29,921 nt of DNA from a virus (IMGVR_UViG_3300010354_000398:1-29921), one strand, 5' to 3'. Positions 18,557 through 26,112 are shown, counted from the stretch's first letter. Notes: generated by a model not told the origin, from the letters alone. A program made the numbers and translations.

Positions 18557-20038
18557 TTAATATTCTTCCCTGTGTATATAACCTTGATCACTGTAGGCAA
18601 GATGCTCTTCTTCAGTTCTGGCAATGACTTCATCACCAGTCTCGGGGTTATACATCTCATGTGCTTCAAATAGAGGCTTAGGCGGTAGAGTAGCGGCTTC
18701 TGTGGCCACAAACTCAGGCATGATTAGATCAGCATCTTCGCCCAGCAATTCAATGATCTCATGGTCAATGACCTGTAACACTCTGGGATCTGTTGCGGCA
18801 GATTTTGCCACTTGAAGTTGTCTAAACTCACGCTCAGTGTCACGAATGTTGAAGTTACCAGGATATTCAATCTCAACATCACAGTCTTTGCCCTGATACC
18901 TGCAGAATAATTTCCATAAGTTTTCTTCTGTAAGTTCAAGATTGTCTGCCACTTCTGCCAGTCTGGCATTGAGCAAACTCATCTCTACTTCCATGGCCAC
19001 ACCACTGAGTGTTTTGGTTTCTACACCTCTAACACCACCTGTGTGTGCCAGTCTGTCTATGGAATCAATAAGTGTTTTGATAGTTGCGTGTAGACTTTGA
19101 ATGTTAGCACTGCCATGTTCGAGAACATAGGGCTTCAAACCTGGATCCATTGAATTAGGCATCACAATGATAGAGCCCGCTCCTGATCCATACTGTGTGT
19201 CAGAAGTCACGCACAGTGAGGGGTGCCCGTCCAGACGATGTGCTTGTTCGCATTCAGAAGTTAAATTGAATATGAGGCGCTGTATATCACTGATGTCATT
19301 GATCAGACTGACTCCAATACCTCTTACAGGGCTACGCTGTGCATAATTTAAAATAACAGGAATTTCGCCAAGGCCATTGATTTCTTCTGAGATCAGTGTG
19401 GCTTCTTTCATTTCATCATTCATAGTCCAAGTACGAATGATTTCAGGCGTCCATTCTCTAACTGTTGTGGTTTTGTCTACAATTTCTTCAATGTATTTGA
19501 AATATACAAGTTTATAACGACCTGTAGGAGTACGCTCCCATGTCCAGTCTAAGACACTTAAAGGACTTAAAAGATTCACCCAAGGACGAACACCCAGTTC
19601 ATCTTCCTCTCCAGCAGTTTGTAGGCCAAGATTGGGTTTGGTCATAATGATCCAAGTCATACCAAAACATAGACTCCACTGTGCCACTTCTTTCATAAAG
19701 TGGTCCAACGATCGTCCTTCCATGTCGGCATCTTTGAGGAAATCTTCTACATCCTGATCATATTCCATGTAACCTAATTCTCTACCTGGTTTGTCACGGA
19801 AAAGAAAACTTAGATATGTGCCTATAACACTTTGACAGTGATTGTCCAGGGGTGTGTTGTCAGATCTAATTTTGTAATCTGAGGCTGTTTCAAGTTGGTA
19901 CTTGGTTAGGTATCCTGCTTTGCGGTATTCATCCCCGCCAACATATGAATTGAGAAGGAAAACCCAACGATCTCTGTTGCGTTGATATTCTATGTTAGTG
20001 GATGTAACCTGTTTATAATCGTCAAGTAATGTTTGCAT
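18557..20038 (-). CDS. Portal protein (493 aa)
   Basis: The chosen ATG at 20036-20038 has GAGG six bases upstream; a TTG four codons earlier is less likely. The size fits SPP1/HK97-class portals. Visible parts are an N-terminal helix (LLDDYKQVTSTNIEYQRNRD), a clip/wing region with WVNLLSPLSVLDW, then a stem-like helix (ISDIQRLIFNLTSECEQAHRL), SGVAMEVEMSLLNARLAEVADNLELTEENLWKL and an acidic C-terminus. The GVAME---L-A-L---A--LE--E----- pattern recurs in DUF4055-type portals of marine phages. Twelve copies form the DNA gate at one vertex and bind terminase. It follows TerL by 8 bp, as expected. Confidence 0.85.
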   Translation of the reverse strand: MQTLLDDYKQVTSTNIEYQRNRDRWVFLLNSYVGGDEYRKAGYLTKYQLETASDYKIRSDNTPLDNHCQSVIGTYLSFLFRDKPGRELGYMEYDQDVEDFLKDADMEGRSLDHFMKEVAQWSLCFGMTWIIMTKPNLGLQTAGEEDELGVRPWVNLLSPLSVLDWTWERTPTGRYKLVYFKYIEEIVDKTTTVREWTPEIIRTWTMNDEMKEATLISEEINGLGEIPVILNYAQRSPVRGIGVSLINDISDIQRLIFNLTSECEQAHRLDGHPSLCVTSDTQYGSGAGSIIVMPNSMDPGLKPYVLEHGSANIQSLHATIKTLIDSIDRLAHTGGVRGVETKTLSGVAMEVEMSLLNARLAEVADNLELTEENLWKLFCRYQGKDCDVEIEYPGNFNIRDTEREFRQLQVAKSAATDPRVLQVIDHEIIELLGEDADLIMPEFVATEAATLPPKPLFEAHEMYNPETGDEVIARTEEEHLAYSDQGYIHREEY

Positions 20039-20046
20039 TTGTGTCC

Positions 20047-21288
20047 TCAATAACGGGCCAGTTTATGACCCCAAGATTCTGGTCTGCGTGGTTCAATCTG
20101 TTCTCTAATAGGAAATAAGAAATCCACAGCATAGCCTACAGCGTCCATCATATGATCATATCCAGAACTTTTGTCAGGTTGGTTACTACCGGATTTGTAG
20201 GTCTGACGCTCAAAGCCTTCTATGGTATATTTACAAGTGGGACTGACAAAAAGGCGTGATTGCCCCATAGAATTACACAGTCTTGAATTTACAGCGTTGA
20301 TTCTATCACGCACAGGTGTATGAGCATAGGGTGCTTTAACTACAAATCCTGCGTTCTTAAGTATGGTTACATCTGTTCTACCCGCAGAACTGGTGCGACG
20401 CTGATGTCCAGCAGGATCTGGAAAGACTGTGATTTTTCGATTAGAGTATCTCTGTTTAATCTCATCAACTAATTCGTCTGTGTTAGATCCAAAGATTCTA
20501 ATCTCATCTATGATATACAAATCATCGCCCTGTCTAACCATAACCACAGAACATAGTGGATCCAAATTGAAGTCCGTGCCTATGAGTAGGTCTGCGTTGG
20601 CAGTATCCTGTGGTGGCAATTTGATATTACGCAGTCTATCAAAACTGTAATAAACTCTGTTGCCCGCACTTTCAAAGGTTGCTTCATACTCCTCACGGAA
20701 TGTTCTCGCGTCTAAGTCTCGGCGTGCGCTTTCTATTTCTTCGGCTGTGACATTCCCACCTTGAAGTGTGGTATAACTAAAACTCTTCCACTCATTGGGA
20801 TATTCCTGCTCCATAAGGTAAAGGTCATGTGCCCAGTTAGCCATACCTCTTGGTGTGCCGATAAACAGGGCACGGCCCTGCCTATCACTGAGCGTGGCTC
20901 TCAGCACAGAATACCACGCTTCGGGGTCGCAGTCTGCGAATTCATCTATGACAAGGAAATCGTAGCCACCACCACGCACAGAGTCATAATTGTCCAAACC
21001 CTTGAGGCTTATTGTGGATCCATTCTTAAGCAGGATGCTAAGTTCTGTTTCATTGGTCTTTTTAACCCAGTTTAAGTCTTCAAGACGATACTTTAATTTT
21101 TTCCAAACAATGCTCTTGGCCTGCCTATACGAAGGGGCGCAATACAAAACTTCACGCCCAGGTTCTCGAGCGTGATAGGCTAATTCCCTTATGGCCAAGT
21201 GTGTCTTGCCAAATCTTCTGCCGCAGATAGCCACACGCCATCTATGAGGGTCGTCAGCAATGGTCTGTTGTGGAGCGCTTAGTGGCAT
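20047..21288 (-). CDS. terL: Terminase large subunit (413 aa)
   Basis: ATPase: the Walker A GRRFGKT lies at residues 23-29, Walker B FLVIDE at 111-116 with the catalytic Glu, and the coupling motif GTPRG at 144-148. Nuclease (RNase H fold): LIGTDFNLDP with Asp239, VFPDPAG with Asp291 and DHMMDAVGYAVDF with Asp378/Asp382 supply the metal ligands. The enzyme pumps DNA through the portal and cuts concatemers. The protein starts almost at the ATPase core, so it lacks an extended N-terminus. It lies 73 bp after TerS and just before the portal gene. Whether packaging is headful or cos-type cannot be read from the sequence. Confidence 0.97.
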   Translation of the reverse strand: MPLSAPQQTIADDPHRWRVAICGRRFGKTHLAIRELAYHAREPGREVLYCAPSYRQAKSIVWKKLKYRLEDLNWVKKTNETELSILLKNGSTISLKGLDNYDSVRGGGYDFLVIDEFADCDPEAWYSVLRATLSDRQGRALFIGTPRGMANWAHDLYLMEQEYPNEWKSFSYTTLQGGNVTAEEIESARRDLDARTFREEYEATFESAGNRVYYSFDRLRNIKLPPQDTANADLLIGTDFNLDPLCSVVMVRQGDDLYIIDEIRIFGSNTDELVDEIKQRYSNRKITVFPDPAGHQRRTSSAGRTDVTILKNAGFVVKAPYAHTPVRDRINAVNSRLCNSMGQSRLFVSPTCKYTIEGFERQTYKSGSNQPDKSSGYDHMMDAVGYAVDFLFPIREQIEPRRPESWGHKLARY

Positions 21289-21361
21289 AATCTCTGTTTT
21301 ATTATTTCTACATATATTGGACCATTAAGGTAATCCTGCCAACGACCATGTATAATATTAC

Positions 21362-21808
21362 TCATTCGTCTTGCCAAGGCAATGGCTTGTTGTCTTCGCT
21401 TTGTGTAGGATTGTCCGACATCGAAAGCAAATTCTTCGCAAGGAAGATTTGTAGTGCGGCGTTGCCACCGAGTGCGTTCTTAATCATAGCACGGCGTAGG
21501 CTGTGCTTTAGGTCCTCACGACCTTTTGCTATTATATCAGAAAAGTTGTATCTCAACACATCATCAGATATGTCAAACCAAGCGGCTATTTCACGATCAT
21601 TGCAGCCAATAACTGCTAAGTTATAGACATCTTTGGGTAGTACAATTCTTTTGCCGCGGCCTCGCCCAACTTCGTAGCCCCATACTTCTACTGCTACCAG
21701 TTTTTTAGGCTTGTTCCCAGTTTTGGATGGGTCCACTACTGGTTCTATAAAAGGTATAATATCTTCGTATTCCTGTGGGGAGGTGGGAATAGGTGCAGTT
21801 TCTTCCAT
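21362..21808 (-). CDS. terS: Terminase small subunit (148 aa)
   Basis: A helix-turn-helix lies at about residues 60-85 (YNLAVIGCNDREIAAWFDIS), followed by RYNFSDIIAKGREDLKHSLR and MIKNALGGNAALQIFLAKNL, the signature of small terminase subunits (KGRE--K-SLRR---A--GN----IFL-KN-L). The protein recognises the packaging site on phage DNA and activates the large subunit. The first 40 residues are Pro/Glu-rich and variable. The ATG has no obvious Shine-Dalgarno; a TGTAAATA box lies just before it, and this is the first gene after the early terminator, so it heads the late unit. Confidence 0.85.
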   Translation of the reverse strand: MEETAPIPTSPQEYEDIIPFIEPVVDPSKTGNKPKKLVAVEVWGYEVGRGRGKRIVLPKDVYNLAVIGCNDREIAAWFDISDDVLRYNFSDIIAKGREDLKHSLRRAMIKNALGGNAALQIFLAKNLLSMSDNPTQSEDNKPLPWQDE

Positions 21809-21813
21809 AAGTT

Positions 21814-21821
21814 TATTTACA
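21814..21821 (-). promoter_or_regulatory. TGTAAATA element at the head of the late unit
   Basis: The minus strand reads TGTAAATA between the early terminator (21841-21867) and the TerS start. It would be the natural place of a late promoter. No good sigma-70 pair is visible here, which is why this shared element deserves attention. Confidence 0.35.
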
Positions 21822-21840
21822 AGTTCAATAAAAAAGTCAT

Positions 21841-21867
21841 AAAAAAACCCAGGTATTTCTACCTGGG
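21841..21867 (-). terminator. Strong intrinsic terminator ending the early unit
   Basis: A perfect 8-bp stem cccaggta/tacctggg with a four-base loop (21848-21867) is followed on the minus strand by TTTTTTT. It lies after the last early gene (21911-22069) and before terS, separating early from late genes. Confidence 0.93.
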
Positions 21868-21910
21868 CCGAGACTTAGGAAAATATTGAACTTTTAAAAT
21901 GCACAGTTAT

Positions 21911-22069
21911 TTAACCATATATTTTCTTATAGCGTAAAAATTGTCGATAGGGCACCCAACTAATGTGTTTCTTACAGTCCCTACACCAATACTGTGCTCG
22001 GTGTGGTCCTGAGTTGACTTCTTGAACTTCTACTTGGTGATTGAGATGTTTTTCAAGTGGTTTGTTCAT
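21911..22069 (-). CDS. Small zinc-knuckle-like protein (52 aa)
   Basis: ATG at 22067-22069, seven bases after the stop of the previous gene, open for 52 codons. The core HRAQYWCRDCKKHISWVP has a CxxC followed by His, a pattern seen in small phage proteins with H-a-x-L-x-C-x-x-C-x-x-x-I-x-W. It could bind one zinc ion if two further ligands come from His8/His11 or His23. Basic C-terminus (RQFLRYKKIYG). It is the last gene of the early unit. The function is unknown; a nucleic-acid-binding accessory protein is a reasonable guess. Confidence 0.68.
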   Translation of the reverse strand: MNKPLEKHLNHQVEVQEVNSGPHRAQYWCRDCKKHISWVPYRQFLRYKKIYG

Positions 22070-22076
22070 TGTGCGT

Positions 22077-22265
22077 CTATATTTCTATATCATAACAGTA
22101 GTATAAGACTTGATCTACACAATATCTTGTATGCACCAATTTTTCATATTCACGCTTTATTGCCCGATCTTTTTGTTTACGAGAAGTTCGTAATTCAACA
22201 GGAATAGCGTCAATTTTAACAGTTAAATCTTTCTCTATCTGAATCAATTCGTCAGTAGTTTTCAT
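22077..22265 (-). CDS. Small helical early protein (62 aa)
   Basis: The start overlaps the stop of the upstream gene (ATGA). The product is charged and mostly helical (TDELIQIEKDLTVKIDAIP, then SRKQKDRAIKREYEKLVHT), with a Tyr/Cys-rich end (YCVDQVLYYCYDIEI). No family is recognised. The overlap with the 103-aa gene suggests that the two work together or at equal amounts. Confidence 0.65.
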   Translation of the reverse strand: MKTTDELIQIEKDLTVKIDAIPVELRTSRKQKDRAIKREYEKLVHTRYCVDQVLYYCYDIEI

Positions 22266-22573
22266 TCTGCGGCCTCCTCAACCATTTCTAAAACATTTTG
22301 GACAATCTCTTCAAGAAGAATATCATCGTGAATGCGAATTTGAAAACGAACTACTACGGGCTGTTTATGAACAAACTCCTCTTGCTCAACAACCGCGTAA
22401 TCAATATCCAAAAGTCCTTGTGTGTCACGCAGACGCAGATACATTTTCAATTCACGAAGTAAACTTGGACTTTTAAGGATATAATCCAAATCTACTTCAA
22501 TACGAACAAGATTGTCTTTACCTAAAAGATAACCAATTTTTGCTTGATTATATTTGCTTTTAAGTGTTGCCAT
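22262..22573 (-). CDS. Early protein of unknown function (103 aa)
   Basis: ATG with AGGAG eight bases upstream. The sequence begins ATLKSKYNQAKIGYLLGKDN, followed by alternating strands (LVRIEVDLDYIL, VVVRFQIRIH) and an acidic C-terminal helix (LEEIVQNVLEMVEEAAE). A mixed alpha/beta fold is likely. I do not recognise the family. A sigma-70-like promoter (22608-22636) lies directly upstream, so this gene and the next two can be made independently of the polymerase. Such early, acidic, small proteins are often host-takeover factors, but nothing here proves it. Confidence 0.68.
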   Translation of the reverse strand: MATLKSKYNQAKIGYLLGKDNLVRIEVDLDYILKSPSLLRELKMYLRLRDTQGLLDIDYAVVEQEEFVHKQPVVVRFQIRIHDDILLEEIVQNVLEMVEEAAE

Positions 22574-22607
22574 TTTTGCGTCTCCTAACGCTGTTGATAA
22601 TAATACA

Positions 22608-22636
22608 AGTATATACTGATTAAGGAGTTTTGTCTG
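22608..22636 (-). promoter_or_regulatory. Sigma-70-like promoter inside the early unit
   Basis: On the minus strand CAGACA (4/6) and TATACT (5/6) are spaced by 17 bp, in the 92-bp gap before the 103-aa gene. Distance and orientation fit transcription of 22573 to 21911. Confidence 0.5.
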
Positions 22637-22665
22637 TGGCTTTTACACAACATTACGCCAAAAGT

Positions 22666-22896
22666 TTATGTTAATAGACGCCACTGTGGATATTTTAGCA
22701 GTATTAGGCTTTTAGAAGCACCTTGAACTTGCCACTGTGTCATATAGTAAAATTCCCAGCCCAAATTAGGCCTACTTCGACTTTTATAACTGCGTTCTTC
22801 AGTTAGCAAGGTAAAGTCTTGGGGTCTACTTAGGGCCAACCGATCAAAGTCATAACTGTTGTCATTGGTACGATAGACTATCATTGATAGGACCAT
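22666..22896 (-). CDS. Early protein of unknown function (76 aa)
   Basis: The ATG at 22894-22896 overlaps the end of the previous gene by 16 bp; AGGAGG is two bases before it, and a second ATG four codons later has the same ribosome site at 14 bases, so the exact start is open. The product is aromatic and basic (SYDFDRLALSRPQDFTLLTE, then GWEFYYMTQWQVQG). No known domain. Tight packing with neighbours supports it being real. Confidence 0.55.
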   Translation of the reverse strand: MVLSMIVYRTNDNSYDFDRLALSRPQDFTLLTEERSYKSRSRPNLGWEFYYMTQWQVQGASKSLILLKYPQWRLLT

Positions 22897-23258
22897 AGCC
22901 TCCTGCGAAATTCTACTCGGGGTATGTCTTCAAAATACTCTGCGGCCACGGCAAATATTCTCTCCAAGGCCTGTAGTTGAGGCTCGGAAAGATTTCGATC
23001 CGGCTGGTGCAGTTTGGCAGTTATTATGCCGCCAATAATACTGCCATAACTGTTATAACCCTGACGCCCACGGGGCAGTTCTTGGGGTCTTGGATCAAAC
23101 CAAAAATCTCTGGCGCCTGTGGAATATGTTACAACTTCTGCCATGGTATTTTGTATACGATTCAGTTGCCCGTAAATCCATTGTTCGTCAGTGGGATCTA
23201 TCTCCCAATACTGTGTTTTTGCGGTGGTTTGCTTTGGCACCGCCCAAATCTCTTTCAT
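22881..23258 (-). CDS. Early protein of unknown function (125 aa)
   Basis: I place the start at ATG 23256-23258 because GAGGAG lies seven bases upstream; an in-frame TTG five codons earlier is possible. The sequence has a Trp-rich N-terminal part (KEIWAVPKQTTAKTQYWEID), a Gly/Tyr loop (GRQGYNSYGSIIGGIITAKL) and a helical C-terminus (EPQLQALERIFAVAAEYFED). No family is recognised. It overlaps the 78-aa frame by 71 bp, more than usual, so one of the two may be shorter than annotated. Confidence 0.65.
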   Translation of the reverse strand: MKEIWAVPKQTTAKTQYWEIDPTDEQWIYGQLNRIQNTMAEVVTYSTGARDFWFDPRPQELPRGRQGYNSYGSIIGGIITAKLHQPDRNLSEPQLQALERIFAVAAEYFEDIPRVEFRRRLWSYQ

Positions 23259-23424
23259 CTCCGCGCTCCTCAATGTCAGAGATGGTGATAGTCTTAATGG
23301 CTAAACCTCCTATGGCCATTCTTGCTCGCAGTTCCTCGTAGTGTGTTTGGGCCTGCTCACCATCTGTGTATTCAAAACGGGCTTGGTTGCCCGCTGTCAG
23401 TGTCATTTCAATTCTTTTCTTCAT
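23188..23424 (-). CDS. Small early protein of unknown function (78 aa)
   Basis: The first 55 residues look like a compact alpha/beta protein (KKRIEMTLTAGNQARFEY, then YEELRARMAIGGLAIKTITI). The last 23 run over the start of the next gene and are low quality (charged, no pattern). The start overlaps the 61-aa gene by 17 bp and has no clear ribosome site, so coupling is likely. The function is unknown. Confidence 0.5.
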   Translation of the reverse strand: MKKRIEMTLTAGNQARFEYTDGEQAQTHYEELRARMAIGGLAIKTITISDIEERGDERDLGGAKANHRKNTVLGDRSH

Positions 23425-23593
23425 ATTGTCTTGCCATTTCTAATAATTTTACTCGGTCATGTAGATCTCTAATCAGCGATTGCTGTAAATTAACTGTACG
23501 CTCAATGCTTAAATTCCAACGGATTTGTGCGGCCATTTCCGCTTTGAGCGTCATAAGTTCTTCATAGGGGTCAAAAGTTTTATCGTCCCACAT
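23408..23593 (-). CDS. Small coiled-coil early protein (61 aa)
   Basis: A short acidic N-terminus (WDDKTFDPYEELMTLK) is followed by a long helix with heptad spacing (LQQSLIRDLHDRVKLLEMA). It overlaps both neighbours by 14-17 bp. It may form a dimer or act with one of the neighbouring proteins. No family is recognised. Confidence 0.58.
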   Translation of the reverse strand: MWDDKTFDPYEELMTLKAEMAAQIRWNLSIERTVNLQQSLIRDLHDRVKLLEMARQYEEKN

Positions 23594-23996
23594 TAGACTT
23601 GTTCCTTCGGTTGTTGCGTAGTTTGCGTTCTCGTCTTGTTATGATTTCTACATTATCAATATGCCAAGCCTCTTTGTCATCGCGCCTTGTTAATATAAGA
23701 TCGTCGCCACCATAGCCCCTACGAACCCAAAGTTCTTGAGGCCAAATCTCAAACCATTGTTCTGGAGAGATTTGATGTGCTTCACCTCTAAAGTGTGCTT
23801 GGGCTCTGTGATAATGCCAAGCACGATGCCTTTCATGATCAAAGGCGTCTTTATAGATACGATTTGCTATTCTTTGTCTTTTTGCTCGCACAGGTGGTCC
23901 TTGCATATAGTGCCAACTTGGGTTAGGATCAGGTGTCTCTGGTAAGGGCCTGTTCTGCGGGCCAGTTTTTGAGGAATCTTTGTAGTAAGGTTTCAT
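23580..23996 (-). CDS. HNH-like / phage DNA-binding endonuclease-type protein (138 aa)
   Basis: After a Pro-rich N-terminus (about 30 residues) the pattern HRAWHYHRAQAHFRGE, then ISPEQWFEIWPQ, W-RRGYGGDDLILTRRDDKE and AWHIDNVEIITRRERKLRNN is that of a small phage family in which a helix and an R-D-----W---NV-I-T motif resemble the His-Me finger (HNH) core. The family is often annotated as hypothetical or HNH-like. The first 68 bp overlap the neighbouring nuclease, so a start at a later Met (near residue 31) is possible. A role in DNA cutting or binding is inferred. Confidence 0.62.
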   Translation of the reverse strand: MKPYYKDSSKTGPQNRPLPETPDPNPSWHYMQGPPVRAKRQRIANRIYKDAFDHERHRAWHYHRAQAHFRGEAHQISPEQWFEIWPQELWVRRGYGGDDLILTRRDDKEAWHIDNVEIITRRERKLRNNRRNKSNVGR

Positions 23997-24372
23997 AGTT
24001 TATCCCAGTGATCTGGCTCCAAGTTTGAATGTTGTGTCGTTGCCCCTGATATTCAACAAAGTGGCATGAGGGTCTGCGATTGGATATTTCTTTGACTGTG
24101 GTCCATACAAGATTGTCTGGTTCAAAATCACCAAATTGATCTATTCTTGACAGTTTATAACTTAGGTCAGGTGCGTGCCCCAGTTCCGAATCAATGTAGT
24201 CAAAGAAATTGTCAAAGCCTATCTTGTTCTCTGCCCATTCCTTGTAGATTTGAATGCCGCGTCCACCATAGAGATGATAATTTGAACAGCGGGGATTGAG
24301 GCAAGAATTACGCACATTATGCCAACGAGTATAAAGGTAGCAGTCGCTACGCCTACGAGTATATATGTTCAT
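23929..24372 (-). CDS. HNH endonuclease with C-terminal DNA-binding helix (147 aa)
   Basis: The N-terminal 100 residues follow the well-known phage HNH pattern: LYTRWHNVRNSCLNPRC, YGGRGIQIYKEW, then FDNFFDYI, LSRIDQFGDFEPDNLVW and a K-IS-NRR end (family: L-RIDN-G-Y-P-NCRWAT-KEQ-NNRR). The usual second His/Asn positions are degenerate (LSRID, NLVW), so activity should be checked. The C-terminal 40 residues (YQGQRHNIQTWSQITGINYE, then LLQRFLKNW) match the small helical repeat that follows such nucleases and binds DNA. Such enzymes are often free-standing homing nucleases; here it sits in the early unit right behind the polymerase. Confidence 0.8.
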   Translation of the reverse strand: MNIYTRRRSDCYLYTRWHNVRNSCLNPRCSNYHLYGGRGIQIYKEWAENKIGFDNFFDYIDSELGHAPDLSYKLSRIDQFGDFEPDNLVWTTVKEISNRRPSCHFVEYQGQRHNIQTWSQITGINYETLLQRFLKNWPAEQALTRDT

Positions 24373-24410
24373 AACTTTATTTATTACATAGACTGCGGTG
24401 CTGGTAGATA

Positions 24411-26057
24411 TCAGTCTAAATCGCAGTCCCAGTCCGGGTCCCAGTCTGCCTCAGATCTATAACCATTGTCATAGTCCCTGCCCTGGCTGTGCTTATCCCA
24501 ATGCGGTGCTCGTTCTCTCAGCATCCAATTAATCTTACGATCTATTTCTTCTTCAGTGGAGTGCTGTGGCTTATAGCCCATTTTAACGGCCCATTCTCTG
24601 GCTCGGCGTTCTTCGTCTCTAATCAATTCATAGTGCTCAGAGACATCTTCTCTATAACCGTAGGTTTCAATTTCTGTGTGATCTATACACCCTTCCTGTG
24701 AATACTTTCTCAGTGCCAACCTCAATGCAGCCAAGTCCGCACTTCTACGAGTGTATAGTGCGTCATGTACCTGTAATAACACATTGTCTTGGGGTATAAG
24801 GTCTCGCAGACTACGCATAACTTGGCTTTCGAATTGTTGATAAGCATAGGCCAAGGTCCTGCTTTGTAATAGTGTTCCACTTTCACTGGTCAGCAGGTCA
24901 CGGTCTTCTTCGGGTATGAGATTTTCTTTCTTGATATATTGGAATATGGCTCGTTGTAGTTGTTCTACTTCTGTCCTAAAATTGCCAAACCACGGATCCT
25001 GCTTTAGCGCTTCTCTGCTTTGGGGATCTTTGATAATCTGCGAGATAGCAGGCCAATGCCAACGACCTTGATTGTCTCGCCAACCCATGCGATCAAAGTT
25101 AGCACCAAATCCCACGGCAGTTATAACTTCTTTGATCAAATCCTCACGCCAACGAGCCAGGCCTTTAACTCGCAGTAGATCTGCCAGCCTGCGCCTATGA
25201 GCACTTTTATGATCCAAATATTCAAGTATGTAGGTATACGAGTATTCTGGGTCTACTGTGCCAGCAAGGGTATACATCCAATGGTAAACGCTGGCGCTTA
25301 AATCATACTGATGGCAGTCACCCAAAGCCGCGTGTCTAACCTGTCTGGGTGCTGACTGTAGATTAAGTCCTCGATAGTAAGTTCTACCAAATCTCGACTC
25401 TACAGGCAGTTGAGGCAGTAAGTGTCTATCATCTATCCTAAAATATTCCGCTACAAGTCGAATAGTTTTGGCAACCAAATAACTGTGCTTGACAGTTTTG
25501 AGGTATTCTGGACCCTGTTTGGTAGACAAGACATCTTCAGTGCTACGAATATATCGCTCAAGACTGCCCATGTCAATTTCTACAAAATGCTCCATACCTG
25601 ATTCAGCAAGTTGACTGATTTCTTCAAGTTCGTCAGGTGAGTAAACACTAAGCACACATTCTTCAGGTGTTTGGCTTGCGGCCACAATTTCAAGTGGGTA
25701 TCGTAGTTCAATCATAGTTTGGTGTCCTGTGGTCATTCTATTGCCAATAGTATGTATTTTGAATAGTGGAAAGTTTTGGTGAAACCAATCACGAAGCCAA
25801 ATTCTCTTAGGTCGTTCTTGAATTACACCTTGTTGAGTTTTGAGATTATACCAATTTACGGGTATTTTATTATCATCCAATTGTTCATCTGTGGCCAAAA
25901 CAATGCCACGGGCAATCTCTTGATTAACCAGTGCTAAATGTAAACCCCAATGGGCCTCTATTTTATCAATTGGAGTTTTTGGAGATACCTCGCGGTACCT
26001 ACGCACCACCTCGGTTAATTCGTAGGGATGCTTGATTGAAAAATTAGTTTTATACAT
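24411..26057 (-). CDS. Short, divergent family A-like nucleic acid polymerase (548 aa)
   Basis: I choose ATG 26055-26057 (AGGA six bases upstream) over an ATG 12 codons earlier with poor spacing. Palm and finger motifs of family A polymerases appear in order, numbered from this start. GR (224-225) is followed by NLQSAP (232-237) and VR-A, as in GR...NLQN-P. Motif A YDLSAS has catalytic Asp252. Motif B reads K-x7-FG (Lys309, Phe317) where DNA polymerase I has K-x7-YG. Motif C QVHDAL has Asp432. The motif A Glu (steric gate) is Val, and the HDE Glu of motif C is Ala. No 3'-5' exonuclease motifs are seen. The region after motif C resembles single-subunit RNA polymerases (T----AD----L--A-R). A DNA polymerase is more likely because of NLQ--P, but an RNA or mixed polymerase is not excluded. 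First gene after the early promoter. Confidence 0.72.
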   Translation of the reverse strand: MYKTNFSIKHPYELTEVVRRYREVSPKTPIDKIEAHWGLHLALVNQEIARGIVLATDEQLDDNKIPVNWYNLKTQQGVIQERPKRIWLRDWFHQNFPLFKIHTIGNRMTTGHQTMIELRYPLEIVAASQTPEECVLSVYSPDELEEISQLAESGMEHFVEIDMGSLERYIRSTEDVLSTKQGPEYLKTVKHSYLVAKTIRLVAEYFRIDDRHLLPQLPVESRFGRTYYRGLNLQSAPRQVRHAALGDCHQYDLSASVYHWMYTLAGTVDPEYSYTYILEYLDHKSAHRRRLADLLRVKGLARWREDLIKEVITAVGFGANFDRMGWRDNQGRWHWPAISQIIKDPQSREALKQDPWFGNFRTEVEQLQRAIFQYIKKENLIPEEDRDLLTSESGTLLQSRTLAYAYQQFESQVMRSLRDLIPQDNVLLQVHDALYTRRSADLAALRLALRKYSQEGCIDHTEIETYGYREDVSEHYELIRDEERRAREWAVKMGYKPQHSTEEEIDRKINWMLRERAPHWDKHSQGRDYDNGYRSEADWDPDWDCDLD

Positions 26058-26104
26058 ACTGTATCCTGATATTTTTTTAACGCCATATTCCATTCCCCTA
26101 ACTT

Positions 26105-26112
26105 TATTTATA
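26105..26112 (-). promoter_or_regulatory. TATAAATA box in the early leader
   Basis: The minus strand reads TATAAATA just downstream of the -10 of the early promoter. One of five intergenic TRTAAATA copies; here it falls in the transcribed leader, so it may instead be a binding site. Confidence 0.25.

Noticed and set aside
18511-18969. Minus-strand frames inside the portal gene
   Set aside because: They are shifted readings of the portal coding sequence without ribosome sites or family patterns.
26091-26093. Upstream ATG as start of the polymerase gene
   Set aside because: Its only ribosome-site-like GGGG is too close, while the Met 12 codons later has AGGA at six bases.
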